Shown here: positions 1 to 10,770 of the stretch, piece by piece
How the letters are laid out: each line of letters begins with the position of its first letter
How positions within the stretch are numbered: position 1 is the first letter of the stretch
From: Urechis unicinctus
Taxonomy: Eukaryota; Annelida; Polychaeta; Xenopneusta; Urechidae
Reading direction: 5' to 3'
Assembly (NCBI GenBank): GCA_034190875.2
Contig: CM067350.1
Span: 20,345,704 to 20,409,703 of the forward strand
Length of the DNA: 64,000 bases
Program-made: the position numbers and the translations under genes
The notes under the pieces: generated by a model
Database searches by the model: none
Told to the model about the DNA's origin: nothing
Seen by the model: the letters and a program-made list of their open reading frames with translations, nothing else

Positions 1-1190
1 TTACCGTCATAAACATACTGAGGCTAACAGTTATGCGTATAATTGGGTTCATACACGAAGGCTCATTCATCAGACTTCGGCAATTTTACGGGGAATGCAA
101 ACACAAGAACTACAACACTGCAATATTAACTGCACTTACGCATTGACTTAACGTCAAGCCCTTCACTCCAGTAGACATTCATATTGATGTATGTATTATT
201 GTCCCGCACCACCACCGAATGACCCGTGCGTTAAAATGACCACATGCATTCGGCATATGGTCGTAAACATATGAAGTTATCCTTAGGAATACGATTTTTT
301 TTCCGATTAGAAACTAAAACCCTGTAGAGCGATGCCATGGCGTGTGTTTTTTGAGAAGGGATGCCTGTAGCAACTGTGGAAGATGTGCTACAACTCCTCT
401 GTTTTATAAGCGATTTTAAATCATCACCCAAATGCTGCTCAAAGTGCGCATTCTGTTGGTGTAACTAGTTAACAATAAAATGTGCATACATTACATCATG
501 GCGAAAAGAATAAAGATTTCTGTTGTCGTTGTGGTTCTGAGTACATAAGAAATAACCGTAGCACCAACCCGGAATTTGAATAATGCAATGCCTGAAACTA
601 AACGAAGCGCCGATGTTCGTAACATACAAGTTACCACATCTTTTGTTCATTTGGGTATATTGAAAAGGAGCGTTGTGCGTTTATTACGTACATGTAATTG
701 TTAAAACTATTTTAGTTTTTCGGATCGCCCGTATGCTAAAATTTGAGATTCTTGTCAGTATGTTAGAAATTTCGACTCTCTTACAATCTATTATATACAT
801 TCGATGTCACTGAATATTGGATCAAATGTTGTCCGTAACAGCGTCAATCACATATTAAAATGTTAGGATGTCGATAACATCAAACGTATCAAAAAATTAA
901 TATATCCCTGCGTGATCTCTCAACTGTAATGAATTTGACATGTTCTGGAAACTAATTTTGATTGAAAACTTTTAAAAAATACTTGCAATTGTCAAAATTG
1001 CATTGCCAAAAATGCATTGCCGGTTTTTTTTCAATTCATTATACATTAGCCAATTATCGTTTAACATTTTCGAGTAGCTTTAACTAATAGCAAACTGTTA
1101 TAATCGACATGTTTTGTAATGATATACGTCGACTTCCATACGCCGTTATTATGGAGATGATTATGGTGGCAATTATAATGGAGATTAAAA
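1..1190. other. AT-rich sequence without a recognised gene
   Basis: Only short open frames (up to about 66 codons) occur, with no recognisable domain, splice pattern or codon bias. I see no RNA gene. It is probably old intergenic or repeat-derived sequence. Confidence 0.6.
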
Positions 1191-1194
1191 TGAG

Positions 1195-1262
1195 GCAGAT
1201 GATGATGATGATGATGATGATGATGTTGATGATAATGATGATGTTGATGAAGATGATGCTGA

Positions 1263-1303
<41 letters not shown>

Positions 1304-1308
1304 ATCAA
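1195..1308. repeat. (ATG/GAT)n and (CTG)n trinucleotide microsatellite
   Basis: The tract begins as imperfect ATG/GAT triplets, passes through mixed ATGTTG units, has a short CTG run near 1260-1285, and returns to GAT. It gives poly-Met, Ile or Ser translations in several frames, which should not be read as genes. Confidence 0.9.
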
Positions 1309-2148
1309 AAAATATAATAGCTCACCATACATTTCCCGAAGCAACTCTTTCCTTGACTAGCTGTTGGGAACGCAATTACTTTTCTGTGTATCGAACAAAA
1401 TGGCAATGATCACAATGCAAATTAAGAATACAAATCACTAAATAAAAGAATAAATGGTTGTATTCGGTCTCAGTTATAACATAAAAAATGTGCTGTGTCA
1501 GTGCACATCTACCATGACACATTTTGCCTAATGTGGATATATTGTGCAACAATGCAAACCTTCCCACACCAGCAGGCATTCCATATACTAAGTAATAGGC
1601 AAAGTTGGTCGTGTTTCAGCTCCACAATTGGTCAATTCTTTCGTGCGACCTTCAATTTAAGATTGAGTCAAAGGCAGTGCTAACGCAGATGATTTTCTGT
1701 AAAAGGAATGCATGAAAAAGAACTGTGCACATTCGTCATCTTCCAGAAAAAAATTCGTCTGGCTAGGTGATTCGGTGGTTGAGAATAAATTGAATGGTGA
1801 CAAGACGTTACGACATGTATACATGATAACTTCATTCATTTCAATTCACGATACCTGTCGTCAGTTCCGTTGATCCGGGGCATCTCTCATATTGGATCAT
1901 CTGAAACACTAAAGAAACGGTGGACGTATTTTGCAAATTCGTTGCAAGCATATCTTCGTCCACCGTTGGGCGGCATTGGACCTATAAGGGCCGCAGTGGT
2001 TGGTCACCTGGTCAGGAGGAACAGCAATTCTAGATGCGGCTATTGAACAATAAATGGCACTAGGTACTAGATTTATTAATGACGATGCGAAACATATATC
2101 TTAGCGTACTTTTCCAATGAGTTAAACAATATAAACTTACATACCATT
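1309..2148. other. No gene; weakly similar to sequence near 28.0 kb
   Basis: No convincing coding sequence. A 10-bp inverted repeat (1917-1926 with 1957-1966, ACGGTGGACG and its complement) brackets about 30 bases. The segment around 1865-1905 resembles 28010-28065 by eye, with a shared GATCATCTGAAAC-like end, so it may be a diverged member of the repeat family described for 17-30 kb. Confidence 0.35.
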
Positions 2149-2152
2149 TATA

Positions 2153-2220
<68 letters not shown>
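2149..2220. repeat. (TA)n microsatellite
   Basis: Nearly pure TA dinucleotide run. It directly abuts the CCATTTTGG motif cluster on its right. Copies at 17.0 and 35.4 kb show the same association in the opposite orientation. Confidence 0.95.
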
Positions 2221-2221
<1 letters not shown>

Positions 2222-2700
2222 TTACAATTGCAACCATTTTGGACAATATCGACAAAACCGACCATTTTGGGTCATTCGATTATTTCGCTTTTTGGAGCTC
2301 AAATTATGTGATATCGCGGAAGCAAAACATTATATATTTGCCTTGTACATCTTTCAGTTGATATCATCATTCAAAACTTATTTTAGAAGATTATGAAAAT
2401 TATAGGCCAAAATGGTTGTACCAAAATAGTCGTGATAGTTTTGTCATGAAAAAAAAACCAACCATTTTGAAACTTTTCTATAAAACCAACCATTTTGGCC
2501 ATTTTATATAACCAACCATTATGGCCATTTTATATATCCAACCATATTGGCGATTAAAATAAACAAATGAGCCGAACAACCATTTTTGCCTTCCGATATT
2601 ACCAACCATTATTATCCCAACCAACCTACTACTGACAGACCATCGTTTATACAACCTTGGGTTACAAAGCTTAGAAGGTCTATGAAACAATAAACGACTA
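2221..2700. repeat. Cluster of CCATTTTGG (CCAAAATGG) motifs beside (TA)n
   Basis: About ten exact or near copies of AACCATTTTGG or its complement occur in under 500 bases. They include a 26-bp unit repeated three times around 2485-2565 (CCAACCATTTTGGCCATTTT followed by an AT-rich spacer). The same motif lies beside the (TA)n tracts at 16.74-17.0 kb and 35.1-35.4 kb in the opposite orientation, so this may be one end of the same repeat family. Subterminal motif clusters are known from DNA transposons, but no transposase is visible here. Confidence 0.6.
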
Positions 2701-3325
2701 AATTCCTACAAACAAGCTTACACAAAGTATTGCGCGTTTTTAGGTTTTTCGGGAACCGAAAGAAACTTTTGTCGATTTCTCATTGTTTATACATAATTCG
2801 AACTGTACATTCACAATATTCAACGAGCCATGAAGAAAAAAGTGAAGTTAAATTAGCGGCGCGATTCCACGAAATGTTGACGCAATGTCTTGCTCCGAAA
2901 AATCCCGAACCTTGCCGAGCGGCAGGTGGAGAAAGGAGTAAATATGCATTAAAGTCACCTATTTTAAGGAAGGGAGTTCTTCAACGTACCCGTTATTAAT
3001 TTGGATACAAGTTTATACTTAGGTACTGCGAGTTTTAACAAGAATTAGTGATACTTAACATTCTGAAAAAATGGCGGCTACCAAAGACATCCATGCTCAG
3101 GGCTCGTGCTAAAAGTCGGCACATTTATGACAAAATCGGACGAATCCCTGGGTTTTGTTCGATGATCATTTGACTTAAATCATTTCGCTTGCCGTTTATT
3201 GTGTATTTGTAGCTCTGTTACAAAATTGTAATCATAAAAGCATCAATTAAGCTGAATTGACACAAGTCTCTCTAATATCGCTCACCGCGTGTTCGACGTG
3301 TTTTGCTGGATTAATCCCTTTAGCA
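2701..3325 (+). other. Upstream sequence, probably including the 5' UTR of the LINE
   Basis: This stretch leads into ORF1 of the retrotransposon. A 2730-2999 open frame shows no domain I know. The true 5' end of the element cannot be fixed: no target-site duplication matching the 3' flank is visible and 5' truncation is common in LINEs. ORF1 starts at the ATG at 3326, which has G at -3 and +4. The open frame extends upstream to 3257 only from a TTG. Confidence 0.35.
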
Positions 3326-4492
3326 ATGGATACCAGCATTTTGTCTCGCATCAGCGACAAGCAAGACGAAGGTAGGGACAAACTTCCTCACAGCCCCCCA
3401 GCCTCAGTAGTCGCTGACGACGACGTTTGTTGCGAAAAATGCAAGGGGAAGAGTACCCTGCTTGAGTGCGAGCGCTGCTTAAAGTGGCTATGTGCTGCAT
3501 GCCAGAAAGTGCCGAAGGCAATGGCAAATGCACTAGCGAAGTATACGGCACTCCACTGGTACTGTACCGAATGTGAGGCATCAGCAGTCGAGGCGGCAAA
3601 GGGCAAGGCACCATGCAGAGAGAACGACCCTCCAAACGGCGCGACCCAGACAGACTCCAGTGTCATCCCTGATCATGCTGATGTCCTCACGAAGACGGTG
3701 CAGGAGACAGCTGATAGGATCTGCGCTCAAGTGATAAGCAGTGTCGATGCACTACTAGCCGAAACCAAACTGCAAGTACGCAAGTCGTACTCCGAGGCAG
3801 TAAGGGGCATGTCAGACGTATGTAGCATCGCGACTAAGGCAAGGGCATCGGTACCCAAACCACCCTCTGACACAGAGACCGACTTGATGGACTCCAGCAT
3901 GGTTGCAGCCACCGAAGAGTTGCTGGAAAGACAGAAACGACGGGCAAATCTCGTTATCCACAACATGCCAGAAACGGGATCCACAGAGGGCGACTCTAGT
4001 GCTTTCAGCGCGATCGTCCGGGATGACCTGCGATTGTCAGGTGTGGAGATAGCCCACTGCCACCGGATGGGAAGATACCAACCCGAAAGAGACAAGCCCC
4101 GCCTCCTCGTGATCTCCCTACACGACCCTGACGTCAGGGCCGACATCCTAAGGCAGGCACCCACTCTACGGAACATCGTCGACCGGAACAGGATCTTCAT
4201 CCACCCTGACGAGACGCCAAAGGAGAGAGAGGCTGGCATCCGCCTAAGGGCGGAACTGAGGACCAGGCGCGAAAATGGCGAAAGGAACATCTTCATCCGA
4301 GGCGGTAAAATAGTCCTCAGACGAGGCACAAATACAAGCCCCGCGCGACAGAGCACGGTATCCACTGGCAACACATCACCAGAGACCATCTCCACCACCA
4401 ACGCTAATCAAATAACTCAGGCCACCCCTGCAGCAGCCGATGCCGGAACAGACATGGCTGGTGTCACTGTCTCGGGCGCAGGCCAGGATTGA
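3326..4492 (+). CDS. LINE ORF1 protein, PHD-like finger plus RRM-like (transposase_22-type) domain
   Basis: This 388-codon frame encodes the probable RNA-binding, RNP-forming protein of the LINE. Residues 35-83 form a Cys-rich finger in PHD order: C36-x2-C39, C48-x2-C51, W54, C56-x2-C59, then H77-W78-Y79-C80-x2-C83, with Cys in place of the usual His. A spacer follows. From about residue 196 comes a coiled-coil-like start (EELLERQKRRANLVIHNMPE) and an L1-ORF1p-like RRM with conserved pieces CHRMGR, FIHPDETPKERE and IRGGKIV. The start chosen is the ATG with a strong context. It ends at a TGA, after which the same frame stays open through the whole endonuclease. The minus-strand frame opposite (3727-4401) is a shadow. 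Confidence 0.9.
   Translation: MDTSILSRISDKQDEGRDKLPHSPPASVVADDDVCCEKCKGKSTLLECERCLKWLCAACQKVPKAMANALAKYTALHWYCTECEASAVEAAKGKAPCRENDPPNGATQTDSSVIPDHADVLTKTVQETADRICAQVISSVDALLAETKLQVRKSYSEAVRGMSDVCSIATKARASVPKPPSDTETDLMDSSMVAATEELLERQKRRANLVIHNMPETGSTEGDSSAFSAIVRDDLRLSGVEIAHCHRMGRYQPERDKPRLLVISLHDPDVRADILRQAPTLRNIVDRNRIFIHPDETPKEREAGIRLRAELRTRRENGERNIFIRGGKIVLRRGTNTSPARQSTVSTGNTSPETISTTNANQITQATPAAADAGTDMAGVTVSGAGQD
4490..4492 (+). promoter_or_regulatory. Candidate stop-codon readthrough site between ORF1 and ORF2
   Basis: ORF1 ends in GAT TGA CTC. Translating onward from 4493 in the same frame gives an uninterrupted frame to 6169, and it contains no ATG before the endonuclease core. TGA followed by C is the leakiest known eukaryotic termination context, and TGA-CT is the start of the well-known TGA-CTA readthrough signal. 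ORF2 could therefore be made as an ORF1-ORF2 readthrough product. The alternative is that this copy carries a nonsense mutation in what is normally one continuous frame. Confidence 0.5.
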
Positions 4493-7400
4493 CTCCCGCG
4501 TTCACCTGACCCGCCCCCCGCCCCCTTCACACCAGCTAGTCAGTCTCGTAAAAGGGACGACCTTGCTGATGTACATTTACGGTGCTTTGGAGGGCTAACA
4601 AAAAATTCTTTCTGCGAACTGGTAAATGACATTGAAGTTGAAAATGATGAAAGTAATATCATACAAGTTATAAGACACTCCCCATACTATGATGACCATG
4701 CACTTGAATTCCTAGCATCCCCAAAAAATACCTTTACTATTTACAGCTCAAATATTGACTCAATTAATGCCAAATTTTCGGAAATTACAATATTCATTGA
4801 AACACTAAAAACACACAACATAGAATTCTCTGCCTTATGTTTTCAAGAATGTAGAATAACAGAAGGAGATGACTTGTCGCTCATACAGCTACCTGGTTAC
4901 ACATGTATACCCCAAGGCAAAACTTGTGGTAGCAAAGGTGGCTTGATAATATATCTACTGAACAAATACAATTACAAACCTAGACAAATATGCATACACT
5001 CAGAGATCTGGGAATCCCAGTTCATAGAAATCCATAGTGACACACTATCAAATAACATAATCTTGGGCAACATCTACAGACCCCCTCGCAATTCAGAGGA
5101 AAACTATAACACTTTCACAAGTGAAATTTCATCTTCCTTAAAAGTACTTGAAAATTACAAACAAGAAGTCATACTTGCTGGCGATTTCAATATCAACTTA
5201 CTTAAAATAAAGGAAAAAAATATCTTCAATGACTTCTTTGACACCATGATCGAACATAGTTTTTATCCAAAGATAACTTTGCCAACAAGATTCTCAAACA
5301 CATGTTGTACACTTATTGACAACTTCTTCTGTAAATTAACAAAAGCATCTCTTCATTCATCAGCTGGGGTCATGTTAAACAAACTCTCTGACCATCACCC
5401 CTATTTCATCTCTATTAAATTAACTACAACAAAAAATAACAACCCCAAATTTATCAAAATTACTTCAAAAAAGAAAACAGCTGTCGAGGACATGTTAAAT
5501 GATCTCCACCAAGCAAATATTTGTGACAAAATTAATCAAAATGATAAAGCTGATCCAGAGGCAAACTACAATATTGTAGAAAACATTCTTCAGTCATGTT
5601 ATGAAAAACATTTCCCTCAGAAATATGTTAGATTCAACAAACATAAGCACAAGAAAAACATGTGGATCACAAAGGGTATAATCAAATCCATTCGCTACCG
5701 AGACAAACTGTATAAATCTAAAATTAAAACACCACAAAATTCTGACAGCTACAATACTTTAAAACAAAATCTAGCCAGTTACAATCACATATTGAAAAAA
5801 ACAATAAAAGAAGCTAAAACCAGACATTATGGCAAATGCTTCAAAGACTCAATCTCAGACATGAAAAAAACATGGCAAAACATAAATGAAATTTTAAATA
5901 AATCTGGAAAAAAGGAGAAACTTCCTGATTACTTCATACATAATGGAACACAAATAAACAATAAAACTGAAATTGCAAACAAATTTAACTCATTTTTCAC
6001 AAATTTGGGTCCAAATTTAGCAAAAAATATAAACCCACCTTCAAATGAGGATTTCACTTTGTACTTAACGGAGCAACAACGGAACATTTTCAATTTCAAA
6101 AATGTTAACGAGTCAGAAATTTCCAAAGTTGTAAATGACCTGAAAGGAAAAAAACAGTTGTGGATATGATAACATATCAACAAATCTCTTGAAGCATCTC
6201 AAACAAGCACTCATCAAACCAATTACTATAATTATCAACCAAACCCTCAATACAGGCATATTTCCCAGATCCTTAAAGACAGCAAAAGTCATTCCCATCT
6301 TCAAAAAAGGGGATAAATTTTTATTTGATAACTATCGCCCAATATCACTTCTTCCATCCATATCAAAAATATTTGAAAAAATTATTTTCCAACAAATATA
6401 TCAGTACTTCCAAACCCATAACTTATTCTATGATAACCAGTATGGTTTCAGGAAAGGGCATTCCACTGAACTAGCAGCAGTAGAACTGATCGAATCTGTA
6501 CTAAATGACCTAGACCATAATTTGCTACCAATCAGCATATTTCTTGACCTCAGCAAAGCCTTTGACACAATAGATCATAACAAACTGCTTTCAAAACTAA
6601 CTTATTATGGATTCACAAACACCAGTAGCATAGTAATTAAAAACTATCTACAAGACAGAAAACAATATGTAAATTTTGAAGGCACTCAGTCTGACCTCCT
6701 CCCTCTTACAACTGGAGTGCCTCAGGGATCAATCTTAGGGCCCCTTTTATTCTTGATATATGTAAATGACATCTGCAATGCATCAAATTTATTCAAAGTC
6801 ATAACATATGCGGATGATACGACCCTTACAACCACCCTAAACTCAAGAAATTCTACATACAATATAGACACATTAAACAATGAACTTAATAATGTCAACA
6901 ACTGGCTTATGCACAACAAGCTGTCCCTTAACACAAGCAAGACCAAATTCATGATTTTTCATAAACCACCCAAAAAATTCCATTCAAGAATCCAGATCCT
7001 TATAAATAACACAGAAATCAAACAAGTGCAAGATTTCAACTTCCTGGGCCTCAACATCGATCAGCACCTCAGCTGGAAAAGTCATACTGATAAAATCCAT
7101 AGCAAACTTAGTCGAACAATGGGCATTATCAATAAACTAAAACACCTCCTCCCCCTAGATATTAAAAAAATGCTCTACAACTCACTGATATTACCACATC
7201 TAAACTACAACTTGTTACTTTGGGGTCAACATGGAAATAGAATTGTAAAACTTCAAAAAAAGATCATTCGGATCATTACCTGCAGCTCCTACAATGCTCA
7301 CACTGATCCTCTTTTTAAAGAACTACAGATCTTGAAAATTGAAGATCTATTTTCACTGTCCAGATATAAATTCTATTATAATTACTGTCACAACAACCTA

Positions 7401-7692
7401 CCTTCATATTACAATAACATAAACTTAATAAATCAAACATCTGACATTCATAATCACAATACTAGAAATCAAAATAATCTTTTCATCCCAAGAGTAAAAA
7501 CACTCTTTTGCAGTCTCATCCATTCGATTCAGCATTCCAAAATTCATTAACAATGCCCCGAATATCATAGTAACAAAAATATTCTCTCATTCTTACACAG
7601 GATACTGCAACTACATAAAAAATTGGTTTATCAATAGATACAGGTATATGTGCACCGCTCCAAATTGTTATACATGTACTTGCCCACATTAA
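4493..7692 (+). pseudogene. LINE ORF2, endonuclease-reverse transcriptase, two single-base frameshifts
   Basis: ORF2 nicks target DNA and copies the element RNA at the nick. The APE endonuclease spans about 4738-5430, with the catalytic Q-E in CFQECR (about 4843), GGLIIYL, the YRPP motif (about 5071), GDFNINLL (about 5180) and SDHHP (about 5388). The reverse transcriptase spans about 6150-7060, with VIPIFKKGD, NYRPISLLP, FLDLSKAFD (about 6541), GVPQGSILGPLLFLIYVND and the catalytic YADDTT (about 6807). One extra base in an A run near 6150-6158 shifts the frame; the shifted frame restores S-C-G-Y-D-N-I-S, the expected start of the RT fold. A second extra base, probably in TTTT at 7506-7509, shifts it again; the restored frame reads FAVSSIRFSIPKFINNAP and ends at TAA 7690-7692, giving the usual C-terminal tail. 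No ATG precedes the endonuclease. Confidence 0.9.
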
Positions 7693-8045
7693 CTAGTCAA
7701 GCAGGAAAGTCATTTGTTATTGTATAGATTCAAAATGTGTTACTCATGTCACCAAATTCCGGACTTTGCCAAAACCCTCTGTCTATGTAAATGTTTTCTG
7801 TACCTTCTTACTCAGGTAACATGATGCTGTGACCTCATGTACTTATTATTATTATTATTATTGTGTACTATGCTTCTCTTTTGTACATAGTCTACCTTTT
7901 GTGTGTTTTCCTCTTTTATATTATTATTTTTATTGTCATTATGTCTGGGTGGCTCCAGCAGCAGCGGCTCATCAGCCTTAGTTGGAGTCTCCTTATCAAT
8001 TGTTCATTGTTTATATGTTCAATTGGTTAATAAATTGATCTCTCT
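7693..8045 (+). other. LINE 3' UTR
   Basis: Non-coding tail of the element, with an (ATT)n run near 7845-7862, an AATAAA at 8029-8034 and a terminal TCTCTCTC tract. A short simple-sequence tail rather than long poly(A) is usual for CR1/L2-like LINEs. Confidence 0.7.
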
Positions 8046-8375
8046 CTCATTCTGAAGATTGTCGTCTCTAATATTGGAGCACGGACGATTCCAAGTCAAA
8101 ATTGCACGTAGGTCATATATTTTAACGTATTTATATTCTGATTCATGGATAATTAAACTGCCATCATTGAAGTTATTGCTGTAACTATTATACATATCGA
8201 TTGCTTTGGGCGGATTAATGTTATTTAACCACTCTGAACACTGTAATCTGTCTGTCAACGATGTTCGACAACATCCCTCGTCCCTTGAATCGGGAGAGTC
8301 CAAACAGCTGTCACTATCTATCTCCGTGCGACATGGCGACAGTCTTGCCGCACATGGCCAAAGTTGCCAAATCCG
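8019..8375 (-). other. Possible host exon interrupted by the LINE 3' end (weak)
   Basis: On the minus strand a pyrimidine-rich stretch ending in AAATTTAAG (AG at plus 8376-8377) precedes an open frame that starts RIWQLWPCAARLSPC and reads CLDSPDSRDEGCCRTS, SEWLNNINPPKAIDMYNS and then IHESEYKYVKIYDLRAIL. It runs into the LINE tail at about 8045. The composition looks protein-like, but no domain is recognised. It could be chance, or an exon into which the LINE inserted. Confidence 0.25.
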
Positions 8376-10262
8376 CTTAAATTTGGAGCAACAAAAACAA
8401 CAAGGTGATTATCTTAAATCAGTTCCAATTAAATGAAAGAAGAAGTGTTTATATATAGTAAATGAAAGGCAAATAAGATATGGTAATTTGAGAGCAAATA
8501 ACTTTCGACTGAAGCTATGGTGTCTCCCAAATCGGTCGGGTTGACAGGCTTCTGTGAAGTTCTGAGCAGCTAGCTAGCTATATACTGAATGACACGGAGC
8601 AGTTGAGGCAGCATCACATAGCGTTATGAACCCAGTCCTCGCTCTTATATTATATGGTTTAATAATTTATTTTCGTATTGTTAAATGTTAACTGCAATCA
8701 TGCAAACCAGCCGAGAAGTCTATGCAACAGGGCACTTATCAAAGTATGTGCATGTCATATAATGATGTGTCCAACTGCATAAGTTCATGTATCTATTCAC
8801 AATTTGCTTCATCAAGTGTCAAACTGACCTCCAATTGATTAATTGTGCATTCTTTATTACATGTTGTATCTGTTCACGAAAGAGCATCATTGTCTTGCCT
8901 TACATTAGATTTATTTTGAGAATTAAACTGAATCCCATCTTTCAGTGTGAATGATATAAATCCCCTCAGGACACCATGATCAAAAAACATGGATTAAACA
9001 ATCTTTAAGCTTTAAATATATCACCTTTATTCAGTTTGCCACATAATAACATGTAGTTACAAAATTGAAAAAAAAAACAGCAGCATCTGCAGGCAATGTG
9101 CTGAAGGATTTGTTAAGGTCAGGACTAGGCAGAAGATGAATTTGTTTTGTTGATTATTAAACTTTGATTGCTGTTCACTTCCTATCTAGGGTCACTTAAA
9201 TTCTACAAAAAAATGTATGCACAATATAGGCATTCAGAGTTGATTGGGCTGAATAAATTGACTTAATGGACTGAATGTATTGACCTCATTAGGGTTAACA
9301 ATATAAGGAAATCAATTATCAGGATATCATTATCAAGCAAAGCATATCTACAGATAAATTTGAACAAGATCAGCAGGAATAATGCCTCGTGTTGCACTAT
9401 CAGTAATAAACTGTCAAGAGGTCCAGTCTTGGTGGGTTTCCATTAGGACACAATTAGTGAATCCATACAACAGCTTGTCTATATGATTCAGCAAAAGATG
9501 ATTCTCCTGCTGTGCCCCAGCTATAGTTGCACATTCTGTTACACACACAAAGTTAATTTGTCAAACTGCCTATCAGTCTTATATCATAAGAACTAAAGGA
9601 AGTCAATGTAAAACATTACACAACATTAATTTTTACCAACCTGATAAAGTTGATCATCAATACAACATGTCACATGAATCAATCTATTGTTATTAAGTAA
9701 AGGAAGTAAAAAACTAATCTCTCTCATGTGGCAGAAACTGAATCTACATTTGAATATAAACTAATAGAATATTGGTAAAACACATTGTAAACTGATCTTA
9801 TCAATATGCACTTAAACTGCAATTATATAACCAATAACAAACCGCCCACCCAACAATAATTAATGTTACCTTCATTCATTGACCACTGATGGCAACTTTA
9901 ACATTCTCTTTCTGGGTATCGAGATAACAGACATTGACTAGTGACCACCAGGAAGGTTTCTATGGAGCTTTGATAAATATACTAGAATTCAATGCTTGAC
10001 TGCTCCCCTGGGTTGGCTATGGTGCACTTCCTTCTGTCACTTAATAAAATGGTGTCTCATCCACATAAGCCAGCTCTCTTCACCCTTAACCCGAGGTCAC
10101 ATTTACAATTGTACACATCTGAAAATCAGTATATAGTGAATATGAGGACATACATATCTGATGTTCATCTGGAGTTGATTATGTGACAAAGCCAGATGTT
10201 CAGAATAAGTCTACAGCCCAGAGAGCTTAGTTCAGTCATCAGTAACAGGGCTGGAAGTTAAC
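8376..10262. other. Intergenic AT-rich sequence, nothing recognised
   Basis: Only scattered short open frames are seen. No repeats of note, domains or RNA genes were found. Confidence 0.6.
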
Positions 10263-10311
10263 TAAAATGGCCACCCGTCCTGACCTGTCCTGGTGACGGG
10301 TGGCCATTTTA
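10263..10311. repeat. Perfect 17-bp inverted repeat (hairpin)
   Basis: TAAAATGGCCACCCGTC at 10263-10279 is exactly complementary to 10295-10311, with a 15-base loop. GTTAAC lies just outside both arms (about 10257-10262 and 10315-10320), so the symmetry continues imperfectly. It may be the end of a small fold-back element; no transposase is nearby. Confidence 0.75.
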
Positions 10312-10364
10312 CATGTTAACTGGCCTCAAGAAATACTACCCCTCCAAACAAAAAAGATGCCATG

Positions 10365-10480
10365 TTAGGAGAACCCCAGGTCGGTGACATACTGGGCTGG
10401 TGACAAGAACCCCAGGTCAGTGTAACGACTGGCTGGTAATAAAAAGAACCCCAGGTCTGTGTCATGCTGGGCTGGCGATG
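10365..10480. repeat. Three copies of an AGAACCCCAGGTC-containing unit
   Basis: The block AAGAACCCCAGGTC followed by a GTGACATACTGGGCTGGTGA-like stretch occurs three times with small changes, at roughly 36-50 base spacing. Confidence 0.7.
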
Positions 10481-10770
10481 AGGAGGTGATATGAATTGCA
10501 GATAAATACAGAGCAGATTAAGTGTACAACAATGAGACACTATACACAGGTGCTTAACAGTCATACTGGGTAAACAGAACTTCTGATAAAAAACTTCTAC
10601 ATTAACAGATTGTTGAAGCCATACTCACACACAACAAATACAGATAATACTCATTGTTTTGGTCATTTTGGTCATTTTGATGGTTTTTTAACAAAAATTA
10701 CATTTAGACATAACATGTCTTTTTAAGCCCCAGTGATTGATATATCTCAACGGAATATGATAAACAAGAG
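10481..10770. other. Flank of the 17-bp minisatellite
   Basis: Non-coding. A short GGTCATTTT repeat (about 10660-10690) is faintly like the CCATTTTGG motif at the other end of this unit. It may mark the left end of the composite element, but that is only a suggestion. Confidence 0.3.

Larger units (their letters stand above)
3000..8045 (+). mobile_element. Non-LTR retrotransposon (LINE), APE-endonuclease, CR1/jockey-like group
   Basis: The element holds ORF1 (3326-4492), ORF2 (4493-7692, broken by frameshifts) and a 3' UTR ending at an AATAAA followed by a CT-rich tail near 8045. An apurinic-type endonuclease followed by reverse transcriptase, with a PHD-like and RRM-like ORF1, is the organisation of the CR1/L2/jockey assemblage; the exact clade cannot be set by eye. 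The 5' limit given is a guess. ORF1 is clearly GC-rich and ORF2 is AT-rich, an abrupt change at their junction. The copy is recent enough that only a few lesions are seen: two single-base insertions in homopolymers, plus the ORF1/ORF2 TGA that may be functional. Confidence 0.9.

Noticed and set aside
1084..1360. Poly-Ile/Ser and poly-Met frames
   Set aside because: Translations of a trinucleotide microsatellite.
3727..4401. 224-codon minus-strand frame
   Set aside because: Shadow of the GC-rich LINE ORF1; no domain, while the plus strand has clear conserved motifs.
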